Source: Oscheius tipulae
Taxonomy: Eukaryota > Nematoda > Chromadorea > Rhabditida > Rhabditidae
Direction of reading: 5' to 3'
DNA length: 64,000 nucleotides
NCBI GenBank assembly: GCA_037178975.1
Contig: JASJZH010000005.1
Span: forward strand, 3,906,001-3,970,000
Shown here: positions 50,342 to 62,270 of the stretch, piece by piece
How positions within the stretch are numbered: position 1 is the first letter of the stretch
Layout: every line of letters starts with the position of its first letter
The notes under the pieces: generated by a model
The model's database searches: none
What the model saw: only the letters and a program-made list of their open reading frames with translations
Told to the model about the DNA's origin: nothing
Position numbers and translations under genes: made by a program

Positions 50342-53300
50342 ATGCAGCTTGTTACATCGGATGAGCAAGAAACCTTCTCAAACAGCCAAATTTTGGACTT
50401 TTCACATTTAGATGAACTGTAATCAACCTCAGAAGTGAGACTAAGATACTCCTTTAGAAAGCTCGGAATCATCGATAAGAGTGACGTGGATGACTTCCAA
50501 GTTCCTGTATTCAAGTATAGAAAGAACATTTCTGATTTGAATTATCTGTCGCGAGGAGGTGAAGGAGCTGTTTTCACGGCCCAAACCACTGACAATAGGT
50601 GTGAGTAAGTGTGAATCAGGTGCAAATCATTAGTTATAGAGCCGTTTGTGTTAAAGTCTTTCACAAATTTGGTAAAAGTGAGCAAAAGGAAGTGGACAAG
50701 TTAGTGAAATTGGTAGGCTTCATTCAAGATTTTCTCACAGCTTTAGAGAGGTAAACATCCGAATATACTGGAAATATTTGGCACTTACGAAGGCTTCAAT
50801 CCACATGCTCCGCAAAAAATCGATCGAAGCTATGTAATGGAGTTTATGGTTGGAGGGAGCCTTGATGAAGGTAACTGCTCTCTGCCTGTCTGTCTTTCTG
50901 TTCCTGTGTCAGAGCCTCAAGACGTATCTAACGTTGTTTAGCAATTCATTCCGGCAAGCCCTATGAACCCAAACAAGCATACTATTGGATGTACCAAATA
51001 TCTCATGCTGTGAACTATATGCACTTAAAGAAAATCGCCCATCTCGATTTGAAGCCTTTAAAGTGAGTTCGACAAAACAGAGAAGCAGTAACTCTTTAGC
51101 ATGCTACTTGATGTTACGGGAACTCGCGTGAAGATTGGAGATTTCGGACTGTCCAAAAACTTGATGTTTTCCAAACTGACTGCCAGGTTTGGATCAGTCT
51201 CTCTTCTGCAAAAGACAAATTTCAGTAGAGCAACGTACGCTTATATGGCGCCAGAGCTCTTTGATGAAAAAATCCATCTTCAGCAGCTAAACTTGTACCA
51301 GGCCGATGTTTACTCTCTTGGTGTGACATTTTGGGAAATCCTTTATCGAAAGTATCATTTCACACTCTCTCGTTAAATAATGCATTAAGACCGCCTTTCG
51401 ACGGTTTGTCACAAGCTCAAGTATGCCAAAAAGTAGTAGCAGGAAAGCGTCCGAGCATGGAGAACTTTATTTGGGAAAAGGAGATTCGCGAACTGATTGA
51501 AAAGTATATAAGTTCGTTTCGTTTTGGGACTGCCTGATAACATTTCCTGGGTTGTTTTCGGAAATTTACTTTTTTCAGATCTTGGATAGGTAAACCTTAT
51601 GCGCGTTGCTCCCTCCAGGACTACATTTATACTTTGCTCACTGTTCAACAGGTGATTTAATTCATAGGAACAGTAATATTGCATAGGGTGTGAGCGCCCG
51701 GTGGAACACTTTTTTCAAACGGGTCCCGCCACTAATTTCCTCTATTTTTCTCGGTTATTATTCGGTGATTCATTATTATTCACGGTGAATCGGTTGAGCA
51801 CACTTAAAAATGTTGAAAACGTGTGTAAAGTACCGAAAAATATGAAAAAGATTCTTTAAGAAAGAAATTTGTTGCGGGACCCGTTTGAAAAAAAAACACG
51901 CCCTTTACCCGTTAACCCATAACTGAACTATCCATTTCAGAGCGGTGACCATGCTTCGTTTCGATCTCCACAGCTATCGCCTGCTATCGAAAGGTTAGCT
52001 AACCAGTTAGTGCAGTTGGAGGTGGTCAATGAGACAAACGATGTGAAGAAAGAGGACACAAAGGATGACAGCAAGTTCACTATTTTCGACATTGTTGATC
52101 TTCACATTGCCGTTCTTAAGGGAGATGTGAGCCTAGTTCAATCACTGATGGATAGAGGAGTCGATGTAATTAGCATAGACGCTGAGTTTAACTTCACTGC
52201 ATTACATTTGGCTGTCCGAAATGGGCATGTTGATATGGCCAAGTTTCTCCTCCAACATGGAGTTTCGGTCACATTAATGGATAATGATGGGTGGACTCCT
52301 TTACATTTGGCTGCTGGAAATGGTCATGTTGACATGGCCAAGTTTCTCCTCCAACATGGAGCTTCGGTCACTTCAACAAATAATAATAAGTGGACTCCTT
52401 TACATTTGGCTGCACAAAATGGCCATGTTGATATGGTCAAGTTGCTTCTCCAACATGGAGCTTCGGTCATTTCAACGAATAATGATGGGCGGACTCCTCT
52501 TCATGTTGCTGTTAAAAATGGCCATGTTGATATGGTCAAGTTGCTCCTCCAACATGGGGCTTCGGTCACTTCATCGAATAATAATGGGCAGACTCCTCTT
52601 CATGTTGCTGCTCAAAATGGCCATGTTGATATGGTCAAGTTGCTCCTCCAACATGGGGCTTCGGTCACTTCATCGAATAATAATGGGCAGACTCCTCTTC
52701 ATGTTGCTGCTCAAAATGGCCATGTTGATATGGTCAAGTTGCTCCTCCAACATGGGGCTTCGGTCACTTCATCGAATAATAATGGGCAGACTCCTCTTCA
52801 TGTTGCTGTTAAAAATGGCCATGTTGATATGGTCAAGTTGCTCCTCCAGCATGGGGCTTCGGTATCTTCAGAGGATATAAATGGGTGGACTCCTCTTCAT
52901 GTTGCTGTTCGACTAAATCACATTGAATGTGCCAGAACCCTGCTCAAGCATCGGGCGCCGATTGATACCAGTAGCCTTAAGAACCATACTCCTCTTCACC
53001 TTGCTGCCCAAAATGGTCATGTTGACATGGTCAAGCTTCTCTTACAACATGGAGCTATCATTGACAGTCGCGATAACCACCTCTACACCCCGCTTCACCT
53101 TGCTACTCAAGGGGGGCACGATGAAGTAGTGGACGTGCTTCTTGGCGCCGGAGCTTCGGTTTCTTCAAAGGATAAAAATGGGTGGACTTCTTTACATTTT
53201 GCTGCCCGAAATGGTCATATTGACATGGTCAAGCTTCTCCTCCAACATGGAGCTATCGTCGACAGTGAAGATTACGATCACGCCACTCCACTGCAGTTTG

Positions 53301-56300
53301 CTACCCAAGAGGGGCACGATCAAGTAGTGGACGTGCTTCTTGACGCCGGAGCTTCGGTTTCTTCAAAGGATAAAAATGGATGGACTTCTTTACATTTTGC
53401 TGCCCAAAAAGGTCACGTCGACAAAGTGGAGCTTCTCCTCCAACATGGAGCCACTGTCGAAAGTGAAGATAACGATCACATTACTCCACTTCACCTTGCT
53501 ACCCAAGGGGGGCACGCTCAAGTAGTGGACGTGCTTCTTGGCGCCGGAGCTTCGGTATCTTCAAAGGATATAGATGGGTGGACTCCTTTACATTTTGCTG
53601 TTGAACTAAATCACGTTGAATGTGCCAGAACCCTGCTCAAGCATCGGGCGCCGATTGATACCGGTAGTCTTAAAAACCATACTCCTCTTCACCTTGCTGC
53701 CCGAAATGGTCATATTGACATGGTCAAGTTTCTCCTCCAACATGGAGCTTCGGTCACTTCAACAAATAATGATAAGTGGACTCCTTTACATGTGGCTGCA
53801 CAAAATGATCATGTTGATATGGTCAAGTTGCTCCTCAAACATGGGGCTTCGGTCACTTCATCGAATAATAATGGGCAGACTCCTCTTCATGTTGCTGTTG
53901 AAAATGGCCATGTTGATATGGTCAAGTTGCTCCTCCAACATGGGGCTTCGGTCACTTCAGCTTCGGTATCTTCAGAGGATATAAATGGGTGGACTCCTTT
54001 ACATTTTGCTGTTCGACTAAATCACATTGAATGTGCCAGAACCCTGCTCAAGCATCGGGCGCCGATTGATACCAGTAGCCTTAAGAACCATACTCCTCTT
54101 CACCTTGCTGCCCAAAATGGTCATGTTGACATGGTCAAGCTTCTCTTACAACATGGGGCTATCATTGACAGTCGCGATAACCACCTCTACACCCCGCTTC
54201 ACCTTGCTACCCAAGGGGGGCACGATGAAGTAGTGGACGTGCTTCTTGGCGCCGGAGCTTCGGTTTCTTCAAAGGATAAAAATGGGTGGACTTCTTTACA
54301 TTTTGCTGCCCGAAATGGTCATATTGACATGGTCAAGCTTCTTCTCCAACATGGAGCTATCGTCGACAGTGAAGATTACGATCACGCCACTCCACTGCAG
54401 TTTGCTACCCAAGAGGGGCACGATCAAGTAGTGGACGTGCTTCTTGACGCCGGAGCTTCGGTTTCTTCAAAGGATAAAAATGGATGGACTTCTTTACATT
54501 TTGCTGCCCAAAAAGGTCACGTCGACAAAGTGAAGCTTCTCCTCCAACATGGAGCCACTGTGAAAAGTGAAGATAACGATCACATTACTCCACTTCACCT
54601 TGCTACCCAAGGGGGGCACGCTCAAGTAGTGGACGTGCTTCTTGGAGCCGGAGCTTCGGTATCTTCAAAGGATATAGATGGGTGGACTCCTTTACATTTT
54701 GCTGTTGGACTAAATCACGTTGAATGTGCCAGAACCTTGCTCAAGCATCGGGCGCCGATTGATACCGGTAGTCTTAAAAACCATACTCCTCTTCACCTTG
54801 CTGCCCGAAATGGTCATGTTGACATGGTCAAGCTTCTTCTCCAACATGGAGCTATCGTCGACAGTGAAGATTACGATCACGCCACTCCACTGCAGTTTGC
54901 TACCCAAGAGGGGCACGATCAAGTAGTGGACGTGCTTCTTGACGCCGGAGCTTCGGTTTCTTCAAAGGATAAAAATGGATGGACTTCTTTACATTTTGCT
55001 GCCCAAAAAGGTCACATCGACAAAGTGGAGCTTCTCCTCCAACATGGAGCCACTGTCAAAAGTGAAGATAACGATCACATTACTCCACTTCACCTTGCTA
55101 CCCAAGGGGGGCACGCTCAAGTAGTGGACGTGCTTCTTGGCGCCGGAGCTTCGGTATCTTCAAAGGATATAGATGGGTGGACTCCTTTACATTTTGCTGT
55201 TGAACTAAATCACGTTGAATGTGCCAGAACCCTGCTCAAGCATCGGGCGCCGATTGATACCGGTAGTCTTAAAAACCATACTCCTCTTCACCTTGCTGCC
55301 CGAAATGGGCATATTGACATGGTCAAGCTTCTCCTCCAACATGGAGCTACTACCGACAGTCGCGACAATCACCTCTGCACCCCACTTCACTTTGCTGCTC
55401 AAGTTGGGCACGATCAAGTAGTGGACGTGCTCCTTGGCGTCGGAGCTTCAGTCTCTACAACGGATAAAGATGGGCTGACTCCTTTACACTATATTGCAGT
55501 ATATAATCACACTGAGAGTGCCAAAAGCCTGCTAGAGCATCAAGCGCCAATTGATGCCATCACTGATCTCGGCAGTACTCCTCTTCACCTTGCTGCCCAA
55601 AATGGCCATGTTGACATGGTCAAGCTTCTCTTACAACATGGAGCTATCATTGACAGTCGCGATAACCACCTCTACACCCCGCTTCACCTTGGTACTCAAG
55701 GGGGGCACGATGAAGTAGTGGACGTGCTTCTTGGCGCCGGAGCTTCGGTTTCTTCAAAGGATAAAAATGGGTGGACTTCTTTACATTTTGCTGCCGTAAA
55801 AGGGCATGCTGACATGGTCAAGCTTCTCCTCCAACATGGAGCTATCGTCGACAGTGAAGATTACGATCACGCCACTCCACTTCACTTTGCTGCTCAAGTT
55901 GGGCACGATCAAGTAGTGGACGTGCTCCTTGGCGCCGGAGCTTCAGTCTCTACAACGGATAAAGATGGGCTGACTCCTTTACACTATATTGCAGTATATA
56001 ATCACACTGAGAGTGCCAAAAGCCTGCTAGAGCATCCCGCGCCAATTGATGCCGTCACTGATCTCGGCAGTACTCCTCTTCATTTTGCTGCCGTAAAAGG
56101 GCATGCTGACATGGTCAAGCTTCTCCTCCAACATGGAGCTACTATCGACAGTCGCGACAATCACCTCTACACCCCGCTTCACCTTGCTACCCAAGGGGGG
56201 CACGATGAAGTAGTGGACGTGCTTCTTGGCGCCGGAGCTTCGGTTTCTTCAAAGGATAAAAATGGGTGGACTTCTTTACATTTTGCTGCCGTAAAAGGGC

Positions 56301-57902
56301 ATGCTGACATGGTCAAGCTTCTCCTCCAACATGGAGCTATCGTCGACAGTCGCGACAATCACCTCTGCACCCCACTTCACTTTGCTGCTCAAGTTGGGCA
56401 CGATCAAGTAGTGGACGTGCTCCTTGGCGCCGGAGCTTCAGTCTCTACAACGGATAAAGATGGGCTGACTCCTTTACACTATATTGCAGTATATAATCAC
56501 ACTGAGAGTGCCAAAAGCCTGCTAGAGCATCACGCGCCAATTGATGCCGTCACTGATCTCGGCAGTACTCCTCTTCATTTTGCTGTCAAAAAAGATCATA
56601 TTGACATGGTCAAGCTTCTCCTCCAACATGGGGCTATCATTGACAGTCGCGATAACCACCTCTACACCCCGCTTCACCTTGCTACCCAAGGGGGGCACGA
56701 TGAAGTAGTGGACGTGCTTCTTGGCGCCGGAGCTTCGGTTTCTTCAAAGGATAAAAATGGGTGGACTTCTTTACATTTTGCTGCCCGAAATGGTCATATT
56801 GACATGGTCAAGCTTCTCCTCCAACATGGAGCTATCGTCGACAGTGAAGATTACGATCACGCCACTCCACTGCAGTTTGCTACCCAAGAGGGGCACGATC
56901 AAGTAGTGGACGTGCTCCTTGGCGCCGGAGCTTCGATTTATTCAAAGGATAAAAATGGGTGGACTTCTTTACAGTTTGCTGCTAAAGATAATCTTCTACT
57001 TGATGAAACTCGTCCAGCTACTTCTCCAAAGCCTGAAAAGGTGTTAAAACAACAGAAGAAGGAACAATCCTCTCCTTTTAACAACAAAATTAATTATCTC
57101 GCCCTGACTGGAGAGGTTCGTTTTTTTCTGTTTTTTTCTCATGGGTTTTTCTCATACAGTGGTATAGTTAGGGAAAGGAGTCGCTCTAGCTGTCATCAGT
57201 TTGTTGTAGTCATATTTGGCTGTGTTAGATTTTCAAAGCTAGAGCGATTTTTAAAACATTTTCTATAGAAAAGATACATTGTAACGGGAGATAAATTGGA
57301 CGAGATCACCGACGATTCTATAAAGCTCCACGCCAAAAAGCTCGATCTGGTTAGTTGATAGGGTAAACAAAAGTTTATGCTTCTTGTTTCAGGCAATTAT
57401 GACGCCGAAACAGGCAACAACTCAGTACAATTGGATTAAAAAGAGAAAAGTGACCTGTGATAGTCTCTTTGCTCAGGATGTGCCCAATGACTTTCTGGTA
57501 AAGACTATTTCTCTATTGAAACCGAAAAAGCTGGAAATTCGGGGGTAGATGGTGGACAAACAGCATTCAAACTTTTGTTTAGACGCCTTCATTCGAATTA
57601 CATTTTGGCAGCTGACTTTTTGGAGCATGAATTCATCAAAGCAATTCACGAAATTAAAATAATGGCTGATTCGAGTTTGAACCTGAATTTTTTTGAAACA
57701 CGGAAAGAAGGTGGCCAAACGATCTGGCTTGACATGAATGCTGCCGCATCCGCCAAGGAGCTGGATCAGTTTAAAGAGGTTAGTGAGCTACATAAAAGTG
57801 CCAAAAATCAATTTTTAGAGGGCCAAAGCAATGAAATTCGACCTGATTTCACTCAACTTTAGACAATCAAACACACGGTGCACTCTGCAGAAAAAAAGTT
57901 GA
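50342..57902 (+). CDS. Giant kinase-ankyrin protein (RIPK4/ANKK1-like architecture, about 2,200 aa)
   Basis: The N-terminal kinase is spread over about eight small exons; the rest is dominated by one 5-kb exon. The start is taken at ATG 50342 after AAAAAACAG. A 39-bp intron (about 50419-50457) removes an apparent in-frame TAA. Kinase motifs are the glycine loop LSRGGEGAVF (50546-50575), AVCVKVF with the lysine at 50653, and gatekeeper region SYVMEFMVGGSL. The catalytic loop is HLDLKPLN (aspartate at 51046), followed by KIGDFGLSKN (51140), YMAPELF, DVYSLGVTFWEILYRKPPFDGL and GKRPSM. HLD replaces HRD, so it is a non-RD kinase. A 300-bp intron then leads to SGDHASFRSPQLSPAIERLA and about 49 ankyrin repeats. 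Short C-terminal exons (KRYIVTGDKLDEITDDSIKL onward) are unrecognised; their joins, and the end at 57902, are tentative. Likely a cytosolic signalling scaffold. Confidence 0.8.
52110..56990 (+). repeat. Array of about 49 ankyrin repeats with higher-order structure
   Basis: 33-residue (99-bp) units of the form DxxGWTPLHxAxxxGHxDMVKLLLQHGAxV. Early units (52300-52860) are near-identical copies (SSNNNGQTPLHVAAQNGHVD). Later units form longer recurring blocks such as NHxECARTLLKHRAPIDT, SRDNHLYTPLHLATQGGH and TTDKDGLTPLHYIAVYNHTE. Low divergence between copies, also at silent sites, points to recent duplication or conversion. Confidence 0.93.
52860..55070 (+). repeat. 1,104-bp tandem duplication inside the ankyrin array
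   Basis: The block 52860-53960 is repeated at about 53964-55070 with an offset of 1,104 bp (11 repeats plus 15 bp). The second copy diverges in only a few codons. At the junction (about 53950-53970) the repeat reads HGASVTSASVSSEDINGW, five residues longer than a normal unit. Confidence 0.85.
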
Positions 57903-58539
57903 GCAGTCCAAACGTGACAGTAGTTCCGGATCGCTAAAAGCGAAAAAAAACAGAAAAGCAAAAAATAACGACAAGGACCAAATTGTGACTCATCCGCTTT
58001 TTTTTTCAATTAAACTTCACTGATTTCCTCGATATTAGGCTGTGGCATTGACACCGTTTTTTTTTTAATTTTTAACATATATAAACAAAAATCGGACATT
58101 CTTTGTGAAACTCTCCGATAACTTCTATAGCTGCTATAGCTTTCACATTTCTTGCTGTCCATATATTACCTCTTGTTCATGTTATAAAATACAGTTCTCT
58201 CTATGTTCAGATATAAATTATTACAAAACTTCTTTCCGAACTGACAGTGAGCAATATGCTTCCGAAAACAGAAGGGATGTAGTTGGCAGGGGAAAATAAA
58301 GGAGATAGGTCTGTGAGAAGTTTTATAATTTTGAGCAGAAAAGCCACTATAGTTTTGGACAATGGAAAATCGGAGAATGGTTTCGAAATTAGAAAGGACT
58401 TGTTATGCCTCAAAGTGTGTGCGTCGAATCGGACAAAATCTGAATGCTCTACCTTTGTGCAAGTTTTGTCTTTGAGTTCCAGAAGCTCCACTTATTCGAG
58501 GAGATGATTCATCTGTGGCCCTTTTTCTACATTCTTCTT
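57903..58539. other. Intergenic, AT-rich
   Basis: No clear exons. Poly-T/A runs near 58000-58070; TATATAAAC at about 58078 could be a TATA box for the next locus. Confidence 0.4.
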
Positions 58540-60892
58540 GGGGAGCAGGGACGAAAAACTGATAACGGACAAGGGCCTCTTTGTTCAAATGGCTGCTTTC
58601 AACTACCAATCCATTTTAGAAGAGACATTTACCTATCCTATTATTATACAGCAAAATGGAACCGCTACATTTAACACAAAATTGGAGCCAACAAACACTA
58701 AAAATCCTTCTTGGTTGGATGGCTTCGCCAGGCTTACGAAAAATAGGAAGAATCTGCCTATTGGAATTCCTAAAAATACCCTAATGGTTAGATTTGTGCT
58801 ACTTGGCTTCAACTTTTTTTACCTTTTAGAGCGTAGTTCCCATAGACATATCAACCGAAGGCCCAATTCCAGAACTGAACAAAGTTGTTCTTGAAATACT
58901 TGCTCAAGCAGTCAAAGCATCAGCGTCTATGGTTGATGTGAAATTTTAAGCGCAGACAAATCTAATTAGAAAGCTTCAGAGAGGAGAAATATCTGTTGAT
59001 GCTGGCTTTGACAGCTACGGTGTCATTGTGATTCATGTCTGGCCTGCTGACGGAAGAAAAGAGCACATAGTATTGTGAGTTTGGCTTACAAGGTCCTTCT
59101 GTCCTCTGCCGACACTCGTAAATTCAGGCCCGCACCCTTGCGTCCAGACACAGCTCGCAGCGGCCAGAAGGTTAAAATAAAACTTGAAGATGTTCAGAGC
59201 AAAATTGGCCGAACCAGTTTTCAATTTCTTGATTAATTTGAAAATCGCGTAGAATTCCCCAGAAATGGTACTTTTTGTTTTTCGAAAAAAAACTTTTTTT
59301 TCCAGTCCGATACCCTTAAAAAAGTAATCGACGAGCCAAAAAAACCACTTCTGAAGAAAACTTTTGATTTTGAAACTATCGAAAAATCCAAACGTCAATT
59401 TTGCCCCGGACGATCCGCAAGCATACGCTTATCTCGCCTTCTCAGATGAGTTTTCTAGAGCTGTTTTGGAGCTGTGCAGAACAATAGATTTTGAAATGAC
59501 TATTCGGTTTTCGCCTAAATAATCCCCAAATGGTTTTTCAGCTGTTGGAAAGATACTGGAATAAATTCTACCAACATAGTAGCCGAATACAAAGCAATTC
59601 AACTTGCAAATCTATTTGCCTATGCTTATGGTGAAAGGTGAGTTGAGTTCGAGATCTTTATACTGTTTTTAGAGGAAAATGGAGATTGAAAAGCCAGACG
59701 GATTTGCGCTTCTTCAACGGTCTCGTTGTTCCTCTTTTCCGACTGATACATAGATTGAAGGTCCAGACTTTGCGCTTCTCCCTCGGTCTCGCCGAATCTC
59801 TTCTGCGACTGATACGTGGATTGAAGGTCCAGACGGGCTTCCTCTACGGTCTCGTGACTCAACTTCGTAGCTTGATAGAGGACTTATGGAAAATACGTAG
59901 TGATCAAACCAAAAATTACAAGGAACTGAAATTATATGCACCGAATGGACTGGGTATTAAAATCTCCTTTTGGATGTTTGCCTGCTTCTTGCTCTATGGA
60001 TCTCCATCTCCGCGGTACAGGAAAAAATGTGAACAGAGAGCTGAGAGAACAATTGCAGTGCCGTACGTTGAGAGTGTGCACGGCCGCATTCGAGACCCTT
60101 TTCTCGGGCACGACCTGGTGAGTTTTGGACTAACTTTGGAGTTGGCAAAAAGTGATAGTGAGAGCGGCCTCTTCTTTCATGTGTAGGTCTACTTCCGCGC
60201 GTCATTTCCTTTCGGAAAACATCTTGACATTTTTCATTGTACAGGGTGGCCGATAAGTATTGGCGCGTAAAAAATGCGTTTTTCTTCGAAATCAGATAAC
60301 TTTTTGCACATTAGGTGGATAGACATAATGGAAAAAATCTCGCAAATTTATGTTTTCACAGTCAGATCGAGAGATTAATTTTGCAGTGGTGGAAACAGGT
60401 GTTCTATTAACGATTTCACGGTAATGCAGCTCATTTCCAGTTTCCTAGCTATTTGTTTATAAAAAAAAAGAACTTTTTTTTCAGTGCGATCGACTTGCTA
60501 ACCTTTTGGGCAAACAACAAATGTTTGGAGCAGCCGCTATCAGACTTAACAAATACATCATCTGCAAAGACTATCTAATTATCACCACCGTTGTCCCCGG
60601 AGCCGAAATCAAGATTTTATTGGACGCTATAAAGCCAAGCGAAAACAAGTTCTTGCCGATGAACGATATCAACGCGGATCCTTGCTATGAAAAAATACTA
60701 CCGGATGATAGCATCCGTTTCAATACGAGATGGTCCTCTCGTATTCCTCTTGAAAAGGAGAATTTGGGAACAGATGAGCTCCGAATTTATTACTACGACG
60801 CTAAGGAACACTTGACTAAGGAACAAATTATTGAATCCAAGCCATACATAGTTTGTCTCGTTCAACATGAAAACAGTAGAAGAGTACAGTAG
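58540..60892 (+). CDS. Unrecognised multi-exon gene (one or more)
   Basis: Several exon-like segments lie in order. First is DEKLITDKGLFVQMAAFNYQ with ILEETFTYPIIIQQNGTATF and NPSWLDGFARLTKNRKNLPI (58540-58787), with an intron to SVVPIDISTEGPIPELNKVV and LEILAQAVKASASMVD (58832-58935). IRKLQRGEISVDAGFDSYGV with IVIHVWPADGRKEH follows (about 58960-59085). Then come DDPQAYAYLAFSDEFSRAVL (about 59410-59500), NIVAEYKAIQLANLFAYAYG (about 59570-59640) and a final exon from CDRLANLLGKQQMFGAAAIR to CLVQHENSRRVQ (60485-60892). Acceptors such as TTTTTTTTTCAG support them, but not all joins keep frame, and one would need an 18-bp intron. I recognise no domain. A 66-bp tandem repeat and a solitary transposon end lie within it, so it may be damaged. 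Confidence 0.35.
59696..59893. repeat. 66-bp tandem repeat, three copies
   Basis: Units start CAGACGGATTTGCGCTTC, CAGACTTTGCGCTTCTCC and CAGACGGGCTTCCTCTAC. The length of 66 keeps a 22-codon frame on either strand; read on minus it gives ETxxEAxxLDLQSxYQSxKR-like units. Confidence 0.75.
60240..60268 (+). mobile_element. Solitary maT-like transposon end
   Basis: TACAGGGTGGCCGATAAGTA matches the TACAGGG(T/C)G start of the maT-like elements nearby. No inverse partner is found in the window. It is probably a truncated copy or a short non-autonomous derivative inside an intron. Confidence 0.4.
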
Positions 60893-61023
60893 ATTCCAAC
60901 TAATATTGTAAATATTTTCCGCATTATCATTGCTTTACTTTCTATTATTTTTTATTGTATTACTTAGCTTTCTAATGATGTAACAAAATTATGAGTATCA
61001 TAAATGAATGAGATTGTGTCTTT

Positions 61024-61215
61024 TCTCATTTCCTGTATCCATTGTGAAAAAATGATTCCCTATTATTCACAGTTCTGTCCGGAGTGTGATATCAAAGTAA
61101 TTTCATGGTTTTCCTGTAACAAAATTGCTTCAGTTCCCAGTATGTGTGGCTTCCGGACGTCCCTTGATTGGCTACAGTTCTGGTTCTGTCCGTCATGCCA
61201 TCACAGAATAAGAAT
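61024..61215 (+). pseudogene. Inverted partial copy of the IFT121/WDR35-like C-terminus
   Basis: Nearly identical to the reverse complement of about 61918-62106, including the intron (GTAATTTCATGG...GCTTCAG). It encodes HCEKMIPYYSQFCPECDIK then, after splicing, FPVCVASGRPLI. At the sequence for DYQFW one base is missing (ATTGGCTACAGTTC against ATTGACTACCAGTTC), so the frame runs to an early stop. Similarity ends after CATCACAGA. A recent duplicate, not functional as read. Confidence 0.8.
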
Positions 61216-61854
61216 TTTGAGAGAGATTTTTAAAACGTCGATTTTTCCTTGTCACGGTATTTACTTGTTGTTCTTTGGTATAATAATCCAGACCAAGAAG
61301 TTTTTCCGATAGATAACCACAATTTGGAGCGGTCTGATGTTAGTATTCTTCGGATATATGAAGCATATACTCTTGGACTGCCTCTGTCTCACAATTTGTT
61401 TTTGAAGACCACAAACTGTGCCCACATTAGAAATCCGAAACAGTTGACCGTTTGTTAGGCGATAGAGGGTTCTTCCATACGAAGTATAATGTTGATATGA
61501 CAGCTGTTCTAGTCAAAATACTCGGGAGGCTATACGGAGGTAAGTGTTGAGTGTGGCTCAATTTGAATGCGCGCTAACGAATGGGCCCCGCCACGAGTAC
61601 TACCGTACCTCGTGCGGACCCTCGTTCGCTTCCCTATTTTTTTGAGGATGGTTCTTGTTTCTCTTGTCTCCCGTTTTCCCCGTTCTTTCTAATCTCTTTT
61701 GCTCTAAAACCACCTATCTATTTTTGCCTGAATAAATATATAGAACCCACGTTTCTCTTTCTAGAATATTCAGATTGTGTCCCCCAAAGACACAACAGTA
61801 AGTATATAAAGTAATAGTAGGGGGTCTCTGTCTCGCTGACTCGTTCAAATCTTT

Positions 61855-62270
61855 CTAATTCCCCATATCATAATGACAAAGAGGACAAAACTTGACTCTG
61901 ACCATATACTGTTCAAATGCTCTGTGATGGCATGACTGACAGAGCCAGAACTGGTAGTCAATCAAGGGACGTCCGGAAGCCACACATATTGGGAACTGAA
62001 GCTATTTTGTTACAGGAAAACCATGAAATTACTTTGATATCACACTCCGGACAGAACTGTGAATAATCGGGAATCATTTTTTCACAGTGGATACAGGAAA
62101 TGAGCTGAGGACGAGTGTCCGCAGGTGGGAACCTGAAGAATTTTGTATACTTTTTGAAACAGAAAAAAACTCACTTGCTAAAGATCTGGACAGCTAGGTT
62201 CTTGAACTCTTCCCTCGTGTTCGAATCCATCTTTTCCAGCTTTAGGAAGGCTTTTGAACAGACCGAAAAC
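61855..62270 (-). CDS. IFT-A subunit, IFT121/WDR35-like, C-terminal exons only
   Basis: Retrograde intraflagellar transport complex A subunit; its C-terminus is a double zinc-ribbon/RING-like module. Three exons join in frame: SVCSKAFLKLEKMDSNTREE with FKNLAVQIFSK; FPPADTRPQLISCIHCEKMI with PDYSQFCPECDIK; FPICVASGRPLIDYQFWLC, QSCHHRAFEQYMVRV and KFCPLCHYDMGN. Introns are about 42 and 37 bp; the stop is TAG 61855-61857. The CxxC...CxxC pairs, the (F)PxCVASGRPxxDYQFWxC motif and the final CPLCH are characteristic of IFT121/IFT122; the SKAFLKLE lead-in favours IFT121. The WD40 and TPR parts are not visible upstream, where a retrotransposon starts at about 62813, so the gene may be cut off or its other exons too diverged for me to see. 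Confidence 0.7.

Noticed and set aside
50420-50422. In-frame TAA suggesting the kinase is a pseudogene
   Set aside because: A 39-bp GT-AG intron (GTAATC...CCTTTAG) removes it and restores DELKLGIIDKSDVDD in frame.
52284-52880. Long open frames in other phases over the ankyrin exon (198 aa and many 60-120 aa)
   Set aside because: They are shadows produced by the 99-bp periodicity and lack any domain logic.
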